Positions 47,506 to 59,223 of a DNA stretch of 64,000 bases are shown piece by piece. Both the position numbers and the translations under genes were made by a program. Source of the DNA: Rheum nobile (lineage: Eukaryota > Streptophyta > Magnoliopsida > Caryophyllales > Polygonaceae); contig WOAB01000760.1 in NCBI GenBank assembly GCA_027886185.1, positions 3,286,001-3,350,000 of the forward strand, written 5' to 3'. The notes beneath the pieces are model-generated. The model was not told the origin of the DNA. It made no database searches and saw nothing but the letters and a program-made list of their open reading frames with translations. How positions within the stretch are numbered: position 1 is the first letter of the stretch; the number at the start of each line of letters is the position of its first letter.

Positions 47506-47946
47506 TAGAGGAAGCTCCGATTTGTTGTGATATTTTTGGGTGAGCGAAAGATAAACTGAGATTTGGGTGAGGGAGAGTTTCGATTAACTATAACAACACG
47601 GCAACACCCCTGACCGTATAAGATGAGGGCCAAAGCAACAAAATTGGCTCGATCAATATATTAGGGAAAGGATAACTACTTTTAATTGCTCGTTTTATAT
47701 TGAGTGTTGTTTAATTGGTTTTTAAATATTGAATATCTAAGGTACTGCAATTTGAAGGGGTCTCTATCCAAAAATCTTAACTTGTTCACAACTATATGTA
47801 AAAATGGATTTTTTTATATGATAATTTTGTGAAAATTTATATAAAATATGAAAGAAATTTCAAGGCATTGTGTTATCATAATGCAACCCCCACCATTAAC
47901 TTTTTTTGTCTTATCTTTGGCTTTTTAAATTGATCGGTATCGTTCG
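47506..47946. other. Upstream flank of CLPR1
   Basis: Probable leader and promoter of the minus-strand CLPR1 gene, followed by AT-rich DNA. No other feature was recognised. Confidence 0.4.
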
Positions 47947-48253
47947 TAAGGATGGATAATTTTACATTTTCGGTCTTACGGTCTAATCCGTAAAAATTAT
48001 GGTTCAAACCAGTTGGACTGTAAAAATAAAATAAAAAAGTTTAAAATATTTTTAAATATACTTTTTACGATCCGGAGCGTAATCTGCCGAAAATTATAAA
48101 ATTCGGTATTCTCAGTCCGGACCTTTCCATACATTAAAATATTTACGGTCCCGATCCATACATTAAAATGTTTACGGTCCCGATCGGACCGTACTTGTCC
48201 GGTCCAATCCCAACCCCTTGTCCGATCCCGTCCCGAGCGGATGCCCATCCTTA
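47947..48253. mobile_element. hAT-type MITE, 307 bp
   Basis: The termini TAAGGATGG and CCATCCTTA are perfect inverted repeats. Exact 8-bp target duplications ATCGTTCG flank them (47939-47946, 48254-48261). Internal words such as TTACGGTCC and GGTCCGATC repeat. The 83-codon minus-strand frame across it is accidental. Confidence 0.88.
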
Positions 48254-48754
48254 ATCGTTCGTACGTTCGGATCGTGTACTTTGTAGAACCGCTTCCGAAA
48301 ATGCCTTCTTAATATCAGTTTCTTAGGAACTCTAAGCAGAAAAATTTGCCAAGAAAAAACAAAAATACATAATTTAACATTTTAGAGAGAGTGATACACT
48401 TCCATTTGACACAATTGCCCCAAGACCGTATTTTCTACTTATTCTTCAATGAAATCTCCAATTTCATAAGCACTAGACTAGATTCAATTGGGGGAATTAG
48501 AAGGACCAGCCTCACATCACAAGTGATTACATTTTGGGTTTGACTGAAGCATGCACTAATCAAATAGGAGACACGTCACTTGATATGTTCTTATCCCAAA
48601 AGTAATTTTAGCATAGCTTGAATAGAAGTTTCCAGCATTTCAGGTCCTTTTCATTTACATCATTCCACAAACAAAAGAACTTGCAAATTGACATACATAA
48701 AGAGACTCCACAGCAAGATCAGCATTGGGTTCTTATGCATGATCATAAATTGGA
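48254..48754. other. 3' flank of the B3 gene
   Basis: No gene is recognisable. The right-hand part probably includes the 3' untranslated region of the minus-strand B3 gene. Confidence 0.4.
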
Positions 48755-51677
48755 TTAACCAATAGGCGTAGGGATGGCTTGCTTGTGAATTACCTGGACT
48801 CTATACATGGACTCAAACTGATCTTCAAGTGTAAAAACACACTCATCGCCGGATTGAATCCCATTCGCCCTACTAAACGATCCCCATCCGCAACCCAGAC
48901 CTTTCAACACGTCTTTGTCGTGGTAAAGAACTGGCCATCGCCTCCCACCCGAGTCTCGAAGCACCACCACCTTCACTTCCACTTTCGCCCTCATAGTGGG
49001 TAAACCCTTGGGTATCTCCTGCACATGTAAAAGGAGATTAAAATACAAATGAAGTACATTTATCCTTGCAAATCACATTATCTGAACTTAGAACTGATTC
49101 AACTCCATATAAGCCAAAAAAAAACACAAGAATATGATGCATTTGGAGCGTTAACATTCATTTCTAAATGACTAATGGTCAGTGTTCTTGGAACGTACCA
49201 GGAAAGATTCACTATTAGGTGTCACAAAGCAAGCGACTTCAAGCGGTGTGTAATCAACAGGTTCCGCCTTCACGATTTTATGAACTTCACCAGCACAGGC
49301 TGCAGCATTCAGTTTTTTAGGAAGAGCCTTATTGGGTTCTGATTCTGATCCTATCCAAAAAGATTACGAGATTGTTACAAGAACGTGTCGCAACGGGCTA
49401 AGCGTAACTGAGTATATTTAAAGGCTAACATACTTCTTGCATCTCTGTAACAATTACCAACTTGCTCTTTCTTGAACTCCTTGGGCTCAATTTTCACTGT
49501 TTTCGCACTTTGACCTGCCCAATGCAGGAACTTAAGAGTAAATCATTTTAGGAATCAGCTATTGTTTTATTAGAACTAACATTCAGATTAGATGAACAAA
49601 AAACTTTCTATTGGAAAGAAAGGGATAAAGAGGTTACCAATGCTTCCTTTGACAGGTATATCAGAACGAATGTTCATACTACGGCTTCCACCAATGGCAA
49701 AAGCGGGCTCCTTCCATATAGATTTCCCATTGTTGCCTAAAAGCATATCCCAGTACAAAAGAGAAAAACCATGTGAAAAATGTAACAGAAAGAGTAAACA
49801 ATCAAAGGCAGACTTTACAGAGAACATCCATAAAGAAAATTAAGTGACAGTTCTAACCATCAATATAGCGCACAGAAGTGGTTATCTGAGCTCTTGGCTG
49901 AGCGGGAATGTGCATTTCTTTCGAAGCACTCAAAGGAAGATCAGTGCTTACTGGAAGTCGCCCAAAAATCTCTCTAACATGACCACTTCGAAGTTCTGTA
50001 GAGTTAATTGTCGAAATACCGTTTTCTTCAAGGTTGCTCTCATAATCTATCTCGGATGTCCACTGGAATTCATAGATCCCTTTCTCATTAGTCTCGCTCA
50101 TTTTCACATCTAGTGGATCTCCCAGGAAATCCTCAAAAGTAGGATCATAATCTAACAACATATCATTATCGTTTGAGAACCCGTTATCATTATGTAGTTG
50201 CTCAGGAATCTCTAGTTTTGTTGCACTTTCGGACTGCATAATATTTCTGTTGCTTTTGTCTCCATTCTCGATTTTTAAATTAACTTCATACTTCCCCTTG
50301 TCAATGTCCTTCAATGCATCCTCACACGCAATATGATTATCTGTCATGTCTTCAGCATTAGATGATCCATTTCCTTTCTGAACATTATCAACTTCACCAA
50401 CAGACTTAATATTAGAAACCTCAGAGGCAAACTCGTCAAACAATGTAATCCGCTCTTCTTCTCCTACCATAGGGGTATCCCTGTTCACCATCATGAGGCA
50501 AGGCTCTTCTAAGCATTCTTTGTTGCTTGGGACAGCAACTAGGCATTGCCCAGAATGATAGGAAGTACTTGAATCCCTGTGACGTTTGTTGGATGGCCCG
50601 TCGCTAGCAGCCGAATCTGCAGCTGTTCTAGCTCTCTTGTTCGGAATAGTGTTGTTCTGTGAAGGAAGGGTCAGTTTCTCACATCCACTTCTGCCGTAGA
50701 TTTGGACAACAAAATGAGAATCTAAGATGTAGTGAACAATCACAATATCACCGAACTCAATCCCATGACCCGACGAGAAATCATCCCATCCTTTTCCAAA
50801 ACCAAGGCGGCCTTCATAAGTGGACAATGTCAAGGTCCACTTCCTACCGCTCGAGTCCTCAACCCTTGTTTCCTGATCCACCAATGAGGCAAGTCTCGGA
50901 GCAAATCTTGGAGGCAACGGCTGTATAAAAAATATATTACATGTCAAAGAATCACACAGGCCACTATCAAAATCTCTTCATAATATTTCTTGTTTTGACT
51001 AAAAAGTGATTTAGTTAGTTACAAAACTGAAATTAGCTATAGAAGAGCAAACCTGAGCCTAGGAGCTAATGCTTGATCTGAATAAGTGAAAACATAGACA
51101 ATGAAAAGCCATGTCCACTGCTCCAACTAATAAGTGTGACAAGCTACATAAATGTTTAATGCTCCAGTATATATAGCATTTGCAATCCTAACTCAACTTG
51201 AGATTAGTCAACTGGGAACAATAAGTTTGCCATACTTGGCACATGCATATTAATCATTACGAGATTGAGCAAATAGAAGAAGATAACCCCAATTTTAGGG
51301 CTAGTTTTATGGAAAATAAAGCATATTTTGGAGTTACGAATCGTCAAACAAAACTCACAGTCACAGTAGTCACAGATTAGCGTTAAAACAAATAAAGCAC
51401 AGCAAAACCAGGGCAAAGTATCAAATAACCATCTGCTAAGAACAGCCGACAACCAAATTGTGCAAAAACATCGCGGCTTAAAATTGATCAGAAACTAAAT
51501 TAACTATCTGATACTAGTAGTAATCAGTTTTATGCAGATCCTTACCAGAAATTTGAAAAATCGATCACTGATCATTACTTTGAAGCAGGAACTAACTATG
51601 GAAGATGGATCGCGCTTCTTCTTATGAATCAGCGAACATTTGTTAGCGCACTCTTCGCAAGCATCTGCTTGAGACAT
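48755..51677 (-). CDS. B3-domain DNA-binding protein with two B3 domains (6 exons, 588 aa)
   Basis: Minus-strand exons are 51677-51546, 50920-49858, 49736-49638, 49514-49458, 49350-49199 and 49018-48755; phases fit to 588 residues. A second in-frame donor makes 596 residues. The start chosen is MSQADACEEC; an ATG 15 bases upstream (51692) is possible. The N-terminus has a Cys-rich stretch (CEECANKC). B3 domain 1 spans about residues 30-125 (SCFKVMISDRFFKFL, PPRFA, EDSSGRKW, GWDDFSSGHGIEFGD, SHFVVQIYG). A long acidic linker with a basic NKRARTAA motif follows. B3 domain 2 is about 480-585 (GRRWPVLYH, GCGWGSFSRANGIQSGDECVF). The B3 fold binds DNA in the major groove. The two-domain layout fits the REM group of transcription factors; targets are unknown. 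Confidence 0.9.
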
Positions 51678-52472
51678 ATTCAATTTACACATGCGGAAAC
51701 CAGAATGCAGGTACTCAGAAACAGAATATCGCTGTAGACATAATTGCGGAAGTAAGATAGTCAGAAATTGTACTATAAGCTAATGAAAAAACAGAACAAT
51801 CAAATTTTATTCTTCAGGATATCTTTCAATATATTTCGCAGAGTATTCGTTTAGTGCTTGGCGCCAATTGTTCATAATTCACAAATCGACGCCATTAGCA
51901 TAAAACAGACGTAAGCAAAAAACCTAAAAACTGTAATACGCGCCTGTGTTATGAGAACCTTCCGGAGAAAAATAAAACTTTTTGTTTGACGGAGTAGAAC
52001 GATTAGAATGCCATCGGCATACGACTGGGAAGGAGATGTAGAAGAAGAAGAAGCGTCCTCGTCTGCCTGCGTCACGTCGATGTCAGAGAAGAAACATATA
52101 CAATCGCGCTTACGTGTGCGTTTCCTTCTCTATTTACTCACTCCCTCAGTCCCTCCGTCCCGGATTTTATTTAAATAACAAAAGGAAAAAAATATACAAA
52201 TGGCATATAAAACGAAACACCCACGACCCACGGCCACAAAATCTATCATTATTATTATATATATCAAAGCTCTTCTATTTTGAGTTATTAAAACACTTCT
52301 GTATCTATCATATTTATATATCAATTTTTTATTCGTTTTTTATTTTATTTTAAATAAAAATCGTCTATTAAATTAATATTTATATATAAATATTTAAATT
52401 ACAATTATTTTCAAAATCAACCAAACTTTAAAGTGAGTGACAAATAAAATTGTAAAGAAATTTAACCATCAA
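51678..52472. other. Upstream flank of the B3 gene
   Basis: It holds the leader and promoter of the B3 gene. A minus-strand frame of 67 codons (52075-51872, starting MTQADEDASSSSTS) could be a uORF or a chance frame. Next to 52139 there is CTCCCTCAGTCCCTCCGTCCC, a lone Stowaway-like terminus without a partner. Confidence 0.35.
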
Positions 52473-53307
52473 TCTATATATCTATATATATCTATAAAAT
52501 CTGCACTTGATAGATTTCACATTTTTAAGATTTAATTATAAATTATTTATAAACTTGAAATAATTAATGAAGAATAAAAAATATGTATGAAAATATCAAT
52601 ATAGTATTTGAAATATAATTTAATTGGGTTTTATTTGATTCTCCAATTGAATTAATTTAGTATATTAATAATTACAAATAAATATAAGTGCCAAACATAT
52701 ATATATAAAAAAAAACAATGAGTAAATTAAAATGATTTTGTTTTCAATAATATTATCTCAATGTCTAAAACTTGAATTGAATATTACAAAAGGTTATAAA
52801 AAAACTAACAAAAGTAATATTCTATCAACAAACTTAAGAAGTTTTAAAATGAATATAGATTTAAACATATCACCACTAACATATTGTTAGAAGATTGACA
52901 AATAACATCGTACTAACCTATTAAATTGAAGAAGAAAAATAGTATATTTCGATTCATAACTTCAATCTCGGATACTATTTCACTTTAAATATACAAAATA
53001 AAATTGTTCTTGAGAATTGATTAAGTAACATGTATAATCGTAATTTTTACATATATTTAGAGTGAATTTTTTTTCCTATAATGTTTATATATATAAATTC
53101 AATCACTTTCTTTCTATTAGTATGTATATGTTTGAAAAAATCTAATATAACTATATGTCAATATATTTTCATTTCATGTATGATGTATATCTTTTCTTTT
53201 ATAATCACGTAGTCATTAATTTGTACTCATGTGCCGTTTATTCATTTAATAAAATTTTCTTTCATAAATATAAGTTGGCTCGTGCATGGCACGAGAGTTT
53301 AAACTAG
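52473..53307 (+). mobile_element. Non-autonomous Helitron, about 835 bp
   Basis: The 3' end is clear: a perfect hairpin CTCGTGC-ATG-GCACGAG (53279-53295), eight bases, then CTAG (53304-53307) followed by T. This is the Helitron hairpin-CTRR terminus with A/T target. The 5' end is inferred at the TC of A|TCTATATATCTATATATA (52473) and is less sure. The interior is AT-rich and noncoding. Confidence 0.6.
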
Positions 53308-55454
53308 TTAAGTAATATAATTACTAAATTAAAATATTATAATTATTTATAAATTTATAAAGTAATAATTATTTTCCATATTTCTAACCAATCAATCAAT
53401 ATCTAATATAAAGTTAACCTTCTGAAAAAGATTGGAGACTTCAATTAACTCTTCCTCCTAATTCAAACCATTGCGGCTAATTCATAGGGGTTAATACTGA
53501 AACCCTGCAATAAAGCCTAATTTACTGAATTGTTCATCCGTTATGAAATTCAAGCATACAAGTAAATGCTAATTCATAGGGGCTGATAAATGTTAATTCA
53601 GTCGTTCACTGAATTGTTCATCCGTTTACAACTCTCGGCCATAACACTAGCCGTTACTATTTTAATCCATTATGAAATTCAAGCATACAAGTAAATGCAT
53701 ATAATAATCCTCCACAGCTCTCAGCCATAACACCAGCCGTTAACAAAATAAATAGGGTACAATTAAATCCAATTACTATTTCAACCCACACCTCTCTCCC
53801 ATAACAGTCCACGTCACAATTCCAAAGCTGGCAGCCTCCCTATAAATGTGGATGACGTTGCATTAGAGCCCGTTTTTCGGCCGCATTACCCCACATACAC
53901 TCAAAAATGGCATCGTCTTCCTCCTCGAAAAAAAAGAACACCTCGAGCTCCACCAAGAACCCACCGCAGAAGGGCATGTCAAAGGGCCCTCGATGATTTC
54001 ATAGTGGCGTCGTTACCGTCGTACACCCCCTTTTCTGATCTGGCCCTGGGCATGGAATGCACCGTCAAGGCAATGGTCATCCGCAAGTGGGATGCCATCA
54101 CCTTGCAAAAACATCATATAAGCTCAGACTATATCCTAGCCGACCATACGGTAATTAAAAAATGCACCTAGGGCGACCCCCACTTTTAAAATGCCTTAAC
54201 GACTAACTTTTTTTGCCGTTTATCGCAGGGAGGCGCGATCCACTGCGTAGCGAGGGCCAACATCAGCCACTGTTTCGCGGGCAAACTCTTGGTAGGAGAG
54301 GTCTACGCCATTAGCCAATTCACCGTTGCACCGCCGAAACCTTCTTATCGGGTCCGCAACGGTGACCCGTTCGTGATCCTACTCGAAGGCAGCACTGTTG
54401 TGAGGCATCTAGACTGTCCCCTAGAAGGCTTCAAAAGGTATCCACTCTAGCTAGTCCCGATTCAAGACATCGAGTTTAACGATTCCAAATTCCTTATAGG
54501 TCAGTCATGCTTCAATTATACTCTGCTCCATATGATCCTTAACTACACCCAAAAAACAGTACACAAATATCAGCAGTTGGTTAGGAAATAGCGACAAAGT
54601 GAGAGGGGGAATTCTTGATTCAAAACAAAAAAGCAAACTCAAAAACCTAGAACTTCCTTCCTTATACATACAAATAGTACATTCAACCTTACGTGCATCA
54701 TGAAGAGAAAGGATACACAGCCACTCATCACAAATTGCATGCATTCCCCTATGACCAGATTTATTATTTCCATATGCATCCTTCAACCACGGCTCAGGAC
54801 TGAATAGACAAATTTTCCTAAAACTAAAACTACACGTCTCCATCCCTCTCAACCATTTCTGCACTAGCATGAGCAGACATATCTAGAGAAGCCTGAAATT
54901 GTATTGTTCAGCTGATTAAGAGATCCCAATCTCGAGTAATGCCTTCTTCTATTGTCATCAAGGTTTCACATTGGAAAGTATAGAAAGCACCAGTTAACCT
55001 CCCTTTCTTTTCCAGTAAATATAGAAATTTTATTAAGTTGAGCACCAAAATATGAATGATTTTTTTTCCCTCTTAGACCATCACAAGACGTTAAATTTGA
55101 TTGTACTAAATCCCTTATTTCTATTGGTAATAAACAAAAGCATTCATTTAAAACAGCAGATTGATCCATAATCGAACCCAGCGGAAAAAAAAATATTGAA
55201 ATTGTTGTAACAATGAACTGAACCACCGAATGAAAATTCATTAGATTCGCTACTACATGCATACACATGCCAGTATTGCAGAAGGACAGTTTACATACAA
55301 ACACCCAAATCAAATAGTGTGGTGTCTGTGAGTGGGTTTATCTATGTCGAAGCATTCTGGTCACCAAAAGATTCTACTTCAAACAAGCCTAAAGTTCAAA
55401 ACTACATAAAAGGTCAGCACAAACATAGAGCAAAAAAACAGCATAGATAAATAC

Positions 55455-55863
55455 CTTGTCCTCAGCGAGCAATGGAAGGTGCAAAAGGATCTCAAGAGGC
55501 TCAGTATCAGCAACCATGACTACAAATTCAGATATCCCTCTGTTCAACGTCTTGGTGGCTGCAAATTCAATAACCGATCAAAACCCTAGAAACTAAAAAA
55601 CGATACCAAAAAAAAAAATTAGATACAAAAACTATTACCTTCATTGACACCCTTTTTGAGTTGCTTGTAATTGGCAGCTTGCAAACCCAAATCCATTATC
55701 GTAACGGTCAGCTGAGCATCAGCGAGAGGGTACGCCTTTGGGTTCACCGCTTCTCCTCCCTGCAACATAAAAACCAACTTACTACCACGCAATTCCAAAA
55801 CAAAACAGAAAACTCCAACCTGATATTCAATCACTACAATTAAAAAGACATAGAAAGTACCAT
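55455..55863 (-). pseudogene. SNU13: Captured 5' part of SNU13 (15.5K / NHP2L1, L7Ae family)
   Basis: On the minus strand, exon 1 is just the ATG (55863-55861). Exon 2 is 55759-55639 (GGEAVNPKAYPLADAQLT, then QAANYKQLKKGVNE). Exon 3 is 55558-55455 (ATKTLNRGISEFVV, EPLEILLHLPLLAEDK). Splice sites and phases are intact. The final exon, which in plants encodes NVPYVFVPSKQALG and the C-terminus, is not found in the following 950 bases. SNU13 binds kink-turn RNA in U4 snRNA and box C/D snoRNAs. This copy keeps the RNA-binding NYKQLKKG...NEATKTLNRG core but would be truncated after about 76 residues. Introns are retained, so it was captured as DNA. Confidence 0.88.
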
Positions 55864-56529
55864 TTGAATGTCGGGTCGATTAGAGCATTGGGGAGGAAAA
55901 GGGGGGTAGGGTTTTTGAGTAAATCGGAAACAAGGGTTTAAAACGAAGAAACAACGGAATTGGGGGTGGACTATGTATGGGAGTCAAAATTGTTGACAAC
56001 CTTACGACGTCGTTTCTCATTTTTTACAAATTACAAATAAATAAACGTATTAAATCCTGACCATTGAATAGAATCCATGGCTGAGATTTAATCATCTTGG
56101 TAGAGCTTCTAAATTTAGTGATTTGTAACTACACAAGAGAAATGGAAGAGAAGACGCATAATTAGATTGAACTGCGAAATTTGATGACTTGCAACCCTAA
56201 TCACCACTTCCAATATTCCCCCCGTATTTGTTAATTGCGGAATTAATTGTTAATTAATGTTATTATTATGCAAATTTTGTGTTGTATTTATTAAATATAG
56301 AATCTAATGTGCAATTTTTAGTAACTAGAATGAGTGGAAAAATGAGAGATCAATCAGGTTGGTAATCGTACAAGTCATAGAGTTGATCCATTGTTGTTAA
56401 ATAGAAAATATTACACTTTTGATTAACTTAATAAAACACATATGAGACTAAAAAAAAGTCATAATTTCTTTTCTCTTACGTGGTATGAGTTTATGTAGAT
56501 GTATATTTGCCTAAAAATTAAAAATTGTC

Positions 56530-56925
56530 TACAGATATGTATATGAATATATATATATATAAATGAATACTGAATAATTTAGTTGTATTGTAATCATATA
56601 ATAATATAAATTTAAAATTTATTAATGAACTAATCACCAATAATAAGTATAGAATAAACGTGTTATGAAACTTAGTTTATATTGTCTAATATAAGAAAAG
56701 TGATATACTATATCGATATTCAGCTTTGAGATGTAAACATATGTATATGAATGTATATAATACAATAAATAATTTAATTGTATTATAATCATTTAATAAT
56801 ATAAATTTATTAATATACTAATTACCAATAAAAATGATAGAATAAATGTGTTATGGAACTTAGTTTATATTATCTAATATAAGAGACATGATGTCCTATA
56901 TTGATATTCAGCTTTGTCTTTTTCC
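56530..56925. repeat. Imperfect tandem duplication, about 200-bp unit
   Basis: ATGTATATGAAT ... AATCAT...AATAATATAAATTT ... CTTAGTTTATATT ... GATATTCAGCTTTG occurs twice, at about 56530-56730 and 56735-56925. AT-rich, inside the RPA-like intron of the Helitron. Confidence 0.65.
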
Positions 56926-59223
56926 ATCCAAAACAAATATGTCCACAGCGCATTTTGTATTTGCACTGTGGTGCGCATAAAAAAGTGATTTTTTTTTTGT
57001 TAATATTTCATTCTATGCGTAGATATTGACTTATTTCATGCCTTCTGAATGTAATGTAATTAGGTTTAGTAATACAGTGTTAATTACCTACCCGCTAATG
57101 TTTCTCCTCTCTGCCAGATGTTGTAGGTTGCCCTATTAATATTGGGACCGTGCGAACCACTCTTACAGGTGCTCAGCTACTGGAGTTCCACCTCATGAAC
57201 GAAAGGTACAATTTACATGTCGCTCTTCATGCCATATGTCGCACATATGTTTCACTTACCCTGCGTTTGGCCTCTTGTGATACGCACAGGGGAAACATGA
57301 TCAAGGTCTCCATGTGGGGCAGCATAGGCGAGGACTTCCTTCAGCGTAACAAGCGGGCCAAGACCCCATTCATAGTTGCTTTGGCCTCCATGAACGTGCG
57401 ACATTGGAATGGTACTCTAACCCTTTTTCAATTATTGTTATTTTTGAAGCTTACACACCAAAAAACTTTAAGCCAATTGATTGATGCATGCGCATGTGAT
57501 GTCTATTTGTCCACCACCTCGGCCACGACGCTGTATGACACGGAGGACATACCTGCTATCAAGCAATTACAACTTGAAATGAGGTACATGTTTGGTCGAC
57601 ACGTATAGCTATATGCTCATGCATTTATAAATATGTTTCTAACCCATCGTATGCGACATCCCAGTACCGTCGGCCTGCCTACGACATTGCCCCCCCTCCC
57701 TACAATTACTGCTAGACAAGGAACCCTCTCAGAGCTACTACTTCTAGGAAGGGAGCAGAAGGCTTTTCCCAGGAAGGTATCTGTAATATGAAATCTAATC
57801 AGGCTTCAATTTATGCTCATAAAAAGAAACACCCAGTGACATTTTTTCCCCCTTTTGTAGGACTCCATCACATTCAACATTGAGGCTAAGATTGAAAGGG
57901 TACTTCCCGAGAACAACTGGAACTATCTTTCGTGCGGTGGACGTAACTGTAGGAAGGGGTTGACCCCGATTGGAGGCCAGTTCTATTGTGCTTCATGTTG
58001 TAAGACGGCGGAGTTCCCTCTGGTGAGGTATGTGGTGCCCCTTTGATTTCTCATTAAACCGCCCAAATCCATATCCACAAAGCACAATTGGGTGAGCATC
58101 TAATTCTGTGCAGGTACAGACTAAATCTTGAAGTGTCAGATCATACAGCAACCCTTCCGGTAACTGTGTTCGATGACCTTGCTAAAACCTTGCTCAAGAA
58201 GAAAGTTGCGACCCTGCTTAAAGAAGTGTCTGTAAGTTTACAATGGAACCTCACACAAAATGCGGATGAAAGTTTGCTTTATGTAGCTCTGCTCAATTCT
58301 GCCCTTTGGCTTGTGCAGGACAACCCAGAAGAGTGTGTGCTCCCGCAAGAGATCAAGCAGTTAGCAAACACATACCATGTGTTTGAGGTCAAAACGCATA
58401 CATACTTCGCCGCTTCTAACGACAACGAAAAATTCATCGTGTCACGGATTGTCAGTACTCGCCCTGTTCTTAAGGTGAGCATTGAACCAAGATTCATTTG
58501 TTGTTATACTTCTTAATTCTAATTCCAAAAAAATACAATTTCTTATACAAAAACAACACACCATGTAGGAAAAAGAGGGTGAAAGTGGGTTGCCGACTAC
58601 GCCACTTATCGTAGATGCTGAAGAGCAGCTTGCAGGAGACCGCGTTGTTGATGTTGATGGATCAGAGGAGAAAGACAAGTGAGGATCATTTTTCTTGAAT
58701 CTAGGCAAGCCGTTTGGTATTAAAATGTACATTCATGATTTTCCTCTTTCTATGTTAGGCATGATGGCGCAAATGAGGTCACACCTATTATGAAAACCCC
58801 AAACAAAACCCTGTCGAAAAAAAAAGGAAAGTTGTCGTTTCATCATCGGACGATGAATCGGGTAGTGACGATGATTCTGTAGCGAGCGGGGAGCATGCAA
58901 CGACCGGATGATCTATAATTTCGAACTGGTGGTTTGAAGTAAGCATGTTTTTATATTTCAACATCGACAAAACATTAGACCCGAAGCGTTGGTAGTTTTA
59001 CCCGGACATATATTTCTTTGGCTTGCTTTTTTTAATGGTGAGATTGTGTTTATCGGTAAACACATACAATTATATTTATGGCGTTCAAAAACTGTGTTGA
59101 ATGAGCATATTCTTACAAAAGGGAAACGACAAGACATCGTCTAGATAAGGGAAATGACAAGACATCGTCCAGACTTGCATCATCAACTCACCTATTTGGA
59201 GCCATTGCCAGGTTCTCACGTTA

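Larger units (their letters stand above)
53907..58911 (+). pseudogene. RPA70-like (replication protein A large subunit) gene of the Helitron
   Basis: Exon-like blocks are about 53907-54150, 54229-54499, 57118-57207, 57292-57412, 57509-57582 and further ones to a stop at 58911. OB-fold segments include YTPFSDLALGMECTVKAMVIRKWD, GGAIHCVARANISHCF, GNMIKVSMWGSIGEDF and the DBD-C-like zinc region NYLSCGGRNCRKGLTP...FYCASCCK (about 57920-58010). The end is a Ser/Asp-rich tail with a basic KKKRKVVVSSS. RPA binds single-stranded DNA, and Helitron copies are thought to assist rolling-circle replication. Damage: a +1-type frameshift near 53990 and a TAG at 54448-54450. The 2.6-kb intron 54500-57117 contains the antisense SNU13 piece. 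Confidence 0.75.

Noticed and set aside
47997..48248. 83-codon minus-strand frame MGIRSGRDRTRGWDW
   Set aside because: Lies wholly inside a MITE with exact ends and repeats.
49434..49445. Separate 11-base mini-exon in the B3 gene
   Set aside because: Would break the frame of the following exon; alternative donor use explains the sequence better.
52139..52185. Stowaway MITE at CTCCCTCAGTCCCTCCGT
   Set aside because: Only one terminus is present; no inverted partner or TA pair was found nearby.
54505..54870. 121-codon minus-strand frame downstream of the SNU13 exons
   Set aside because: Does not encode the missing SNU13 C-terminus and shows no familiar motif; probably captured noncoding sequence.
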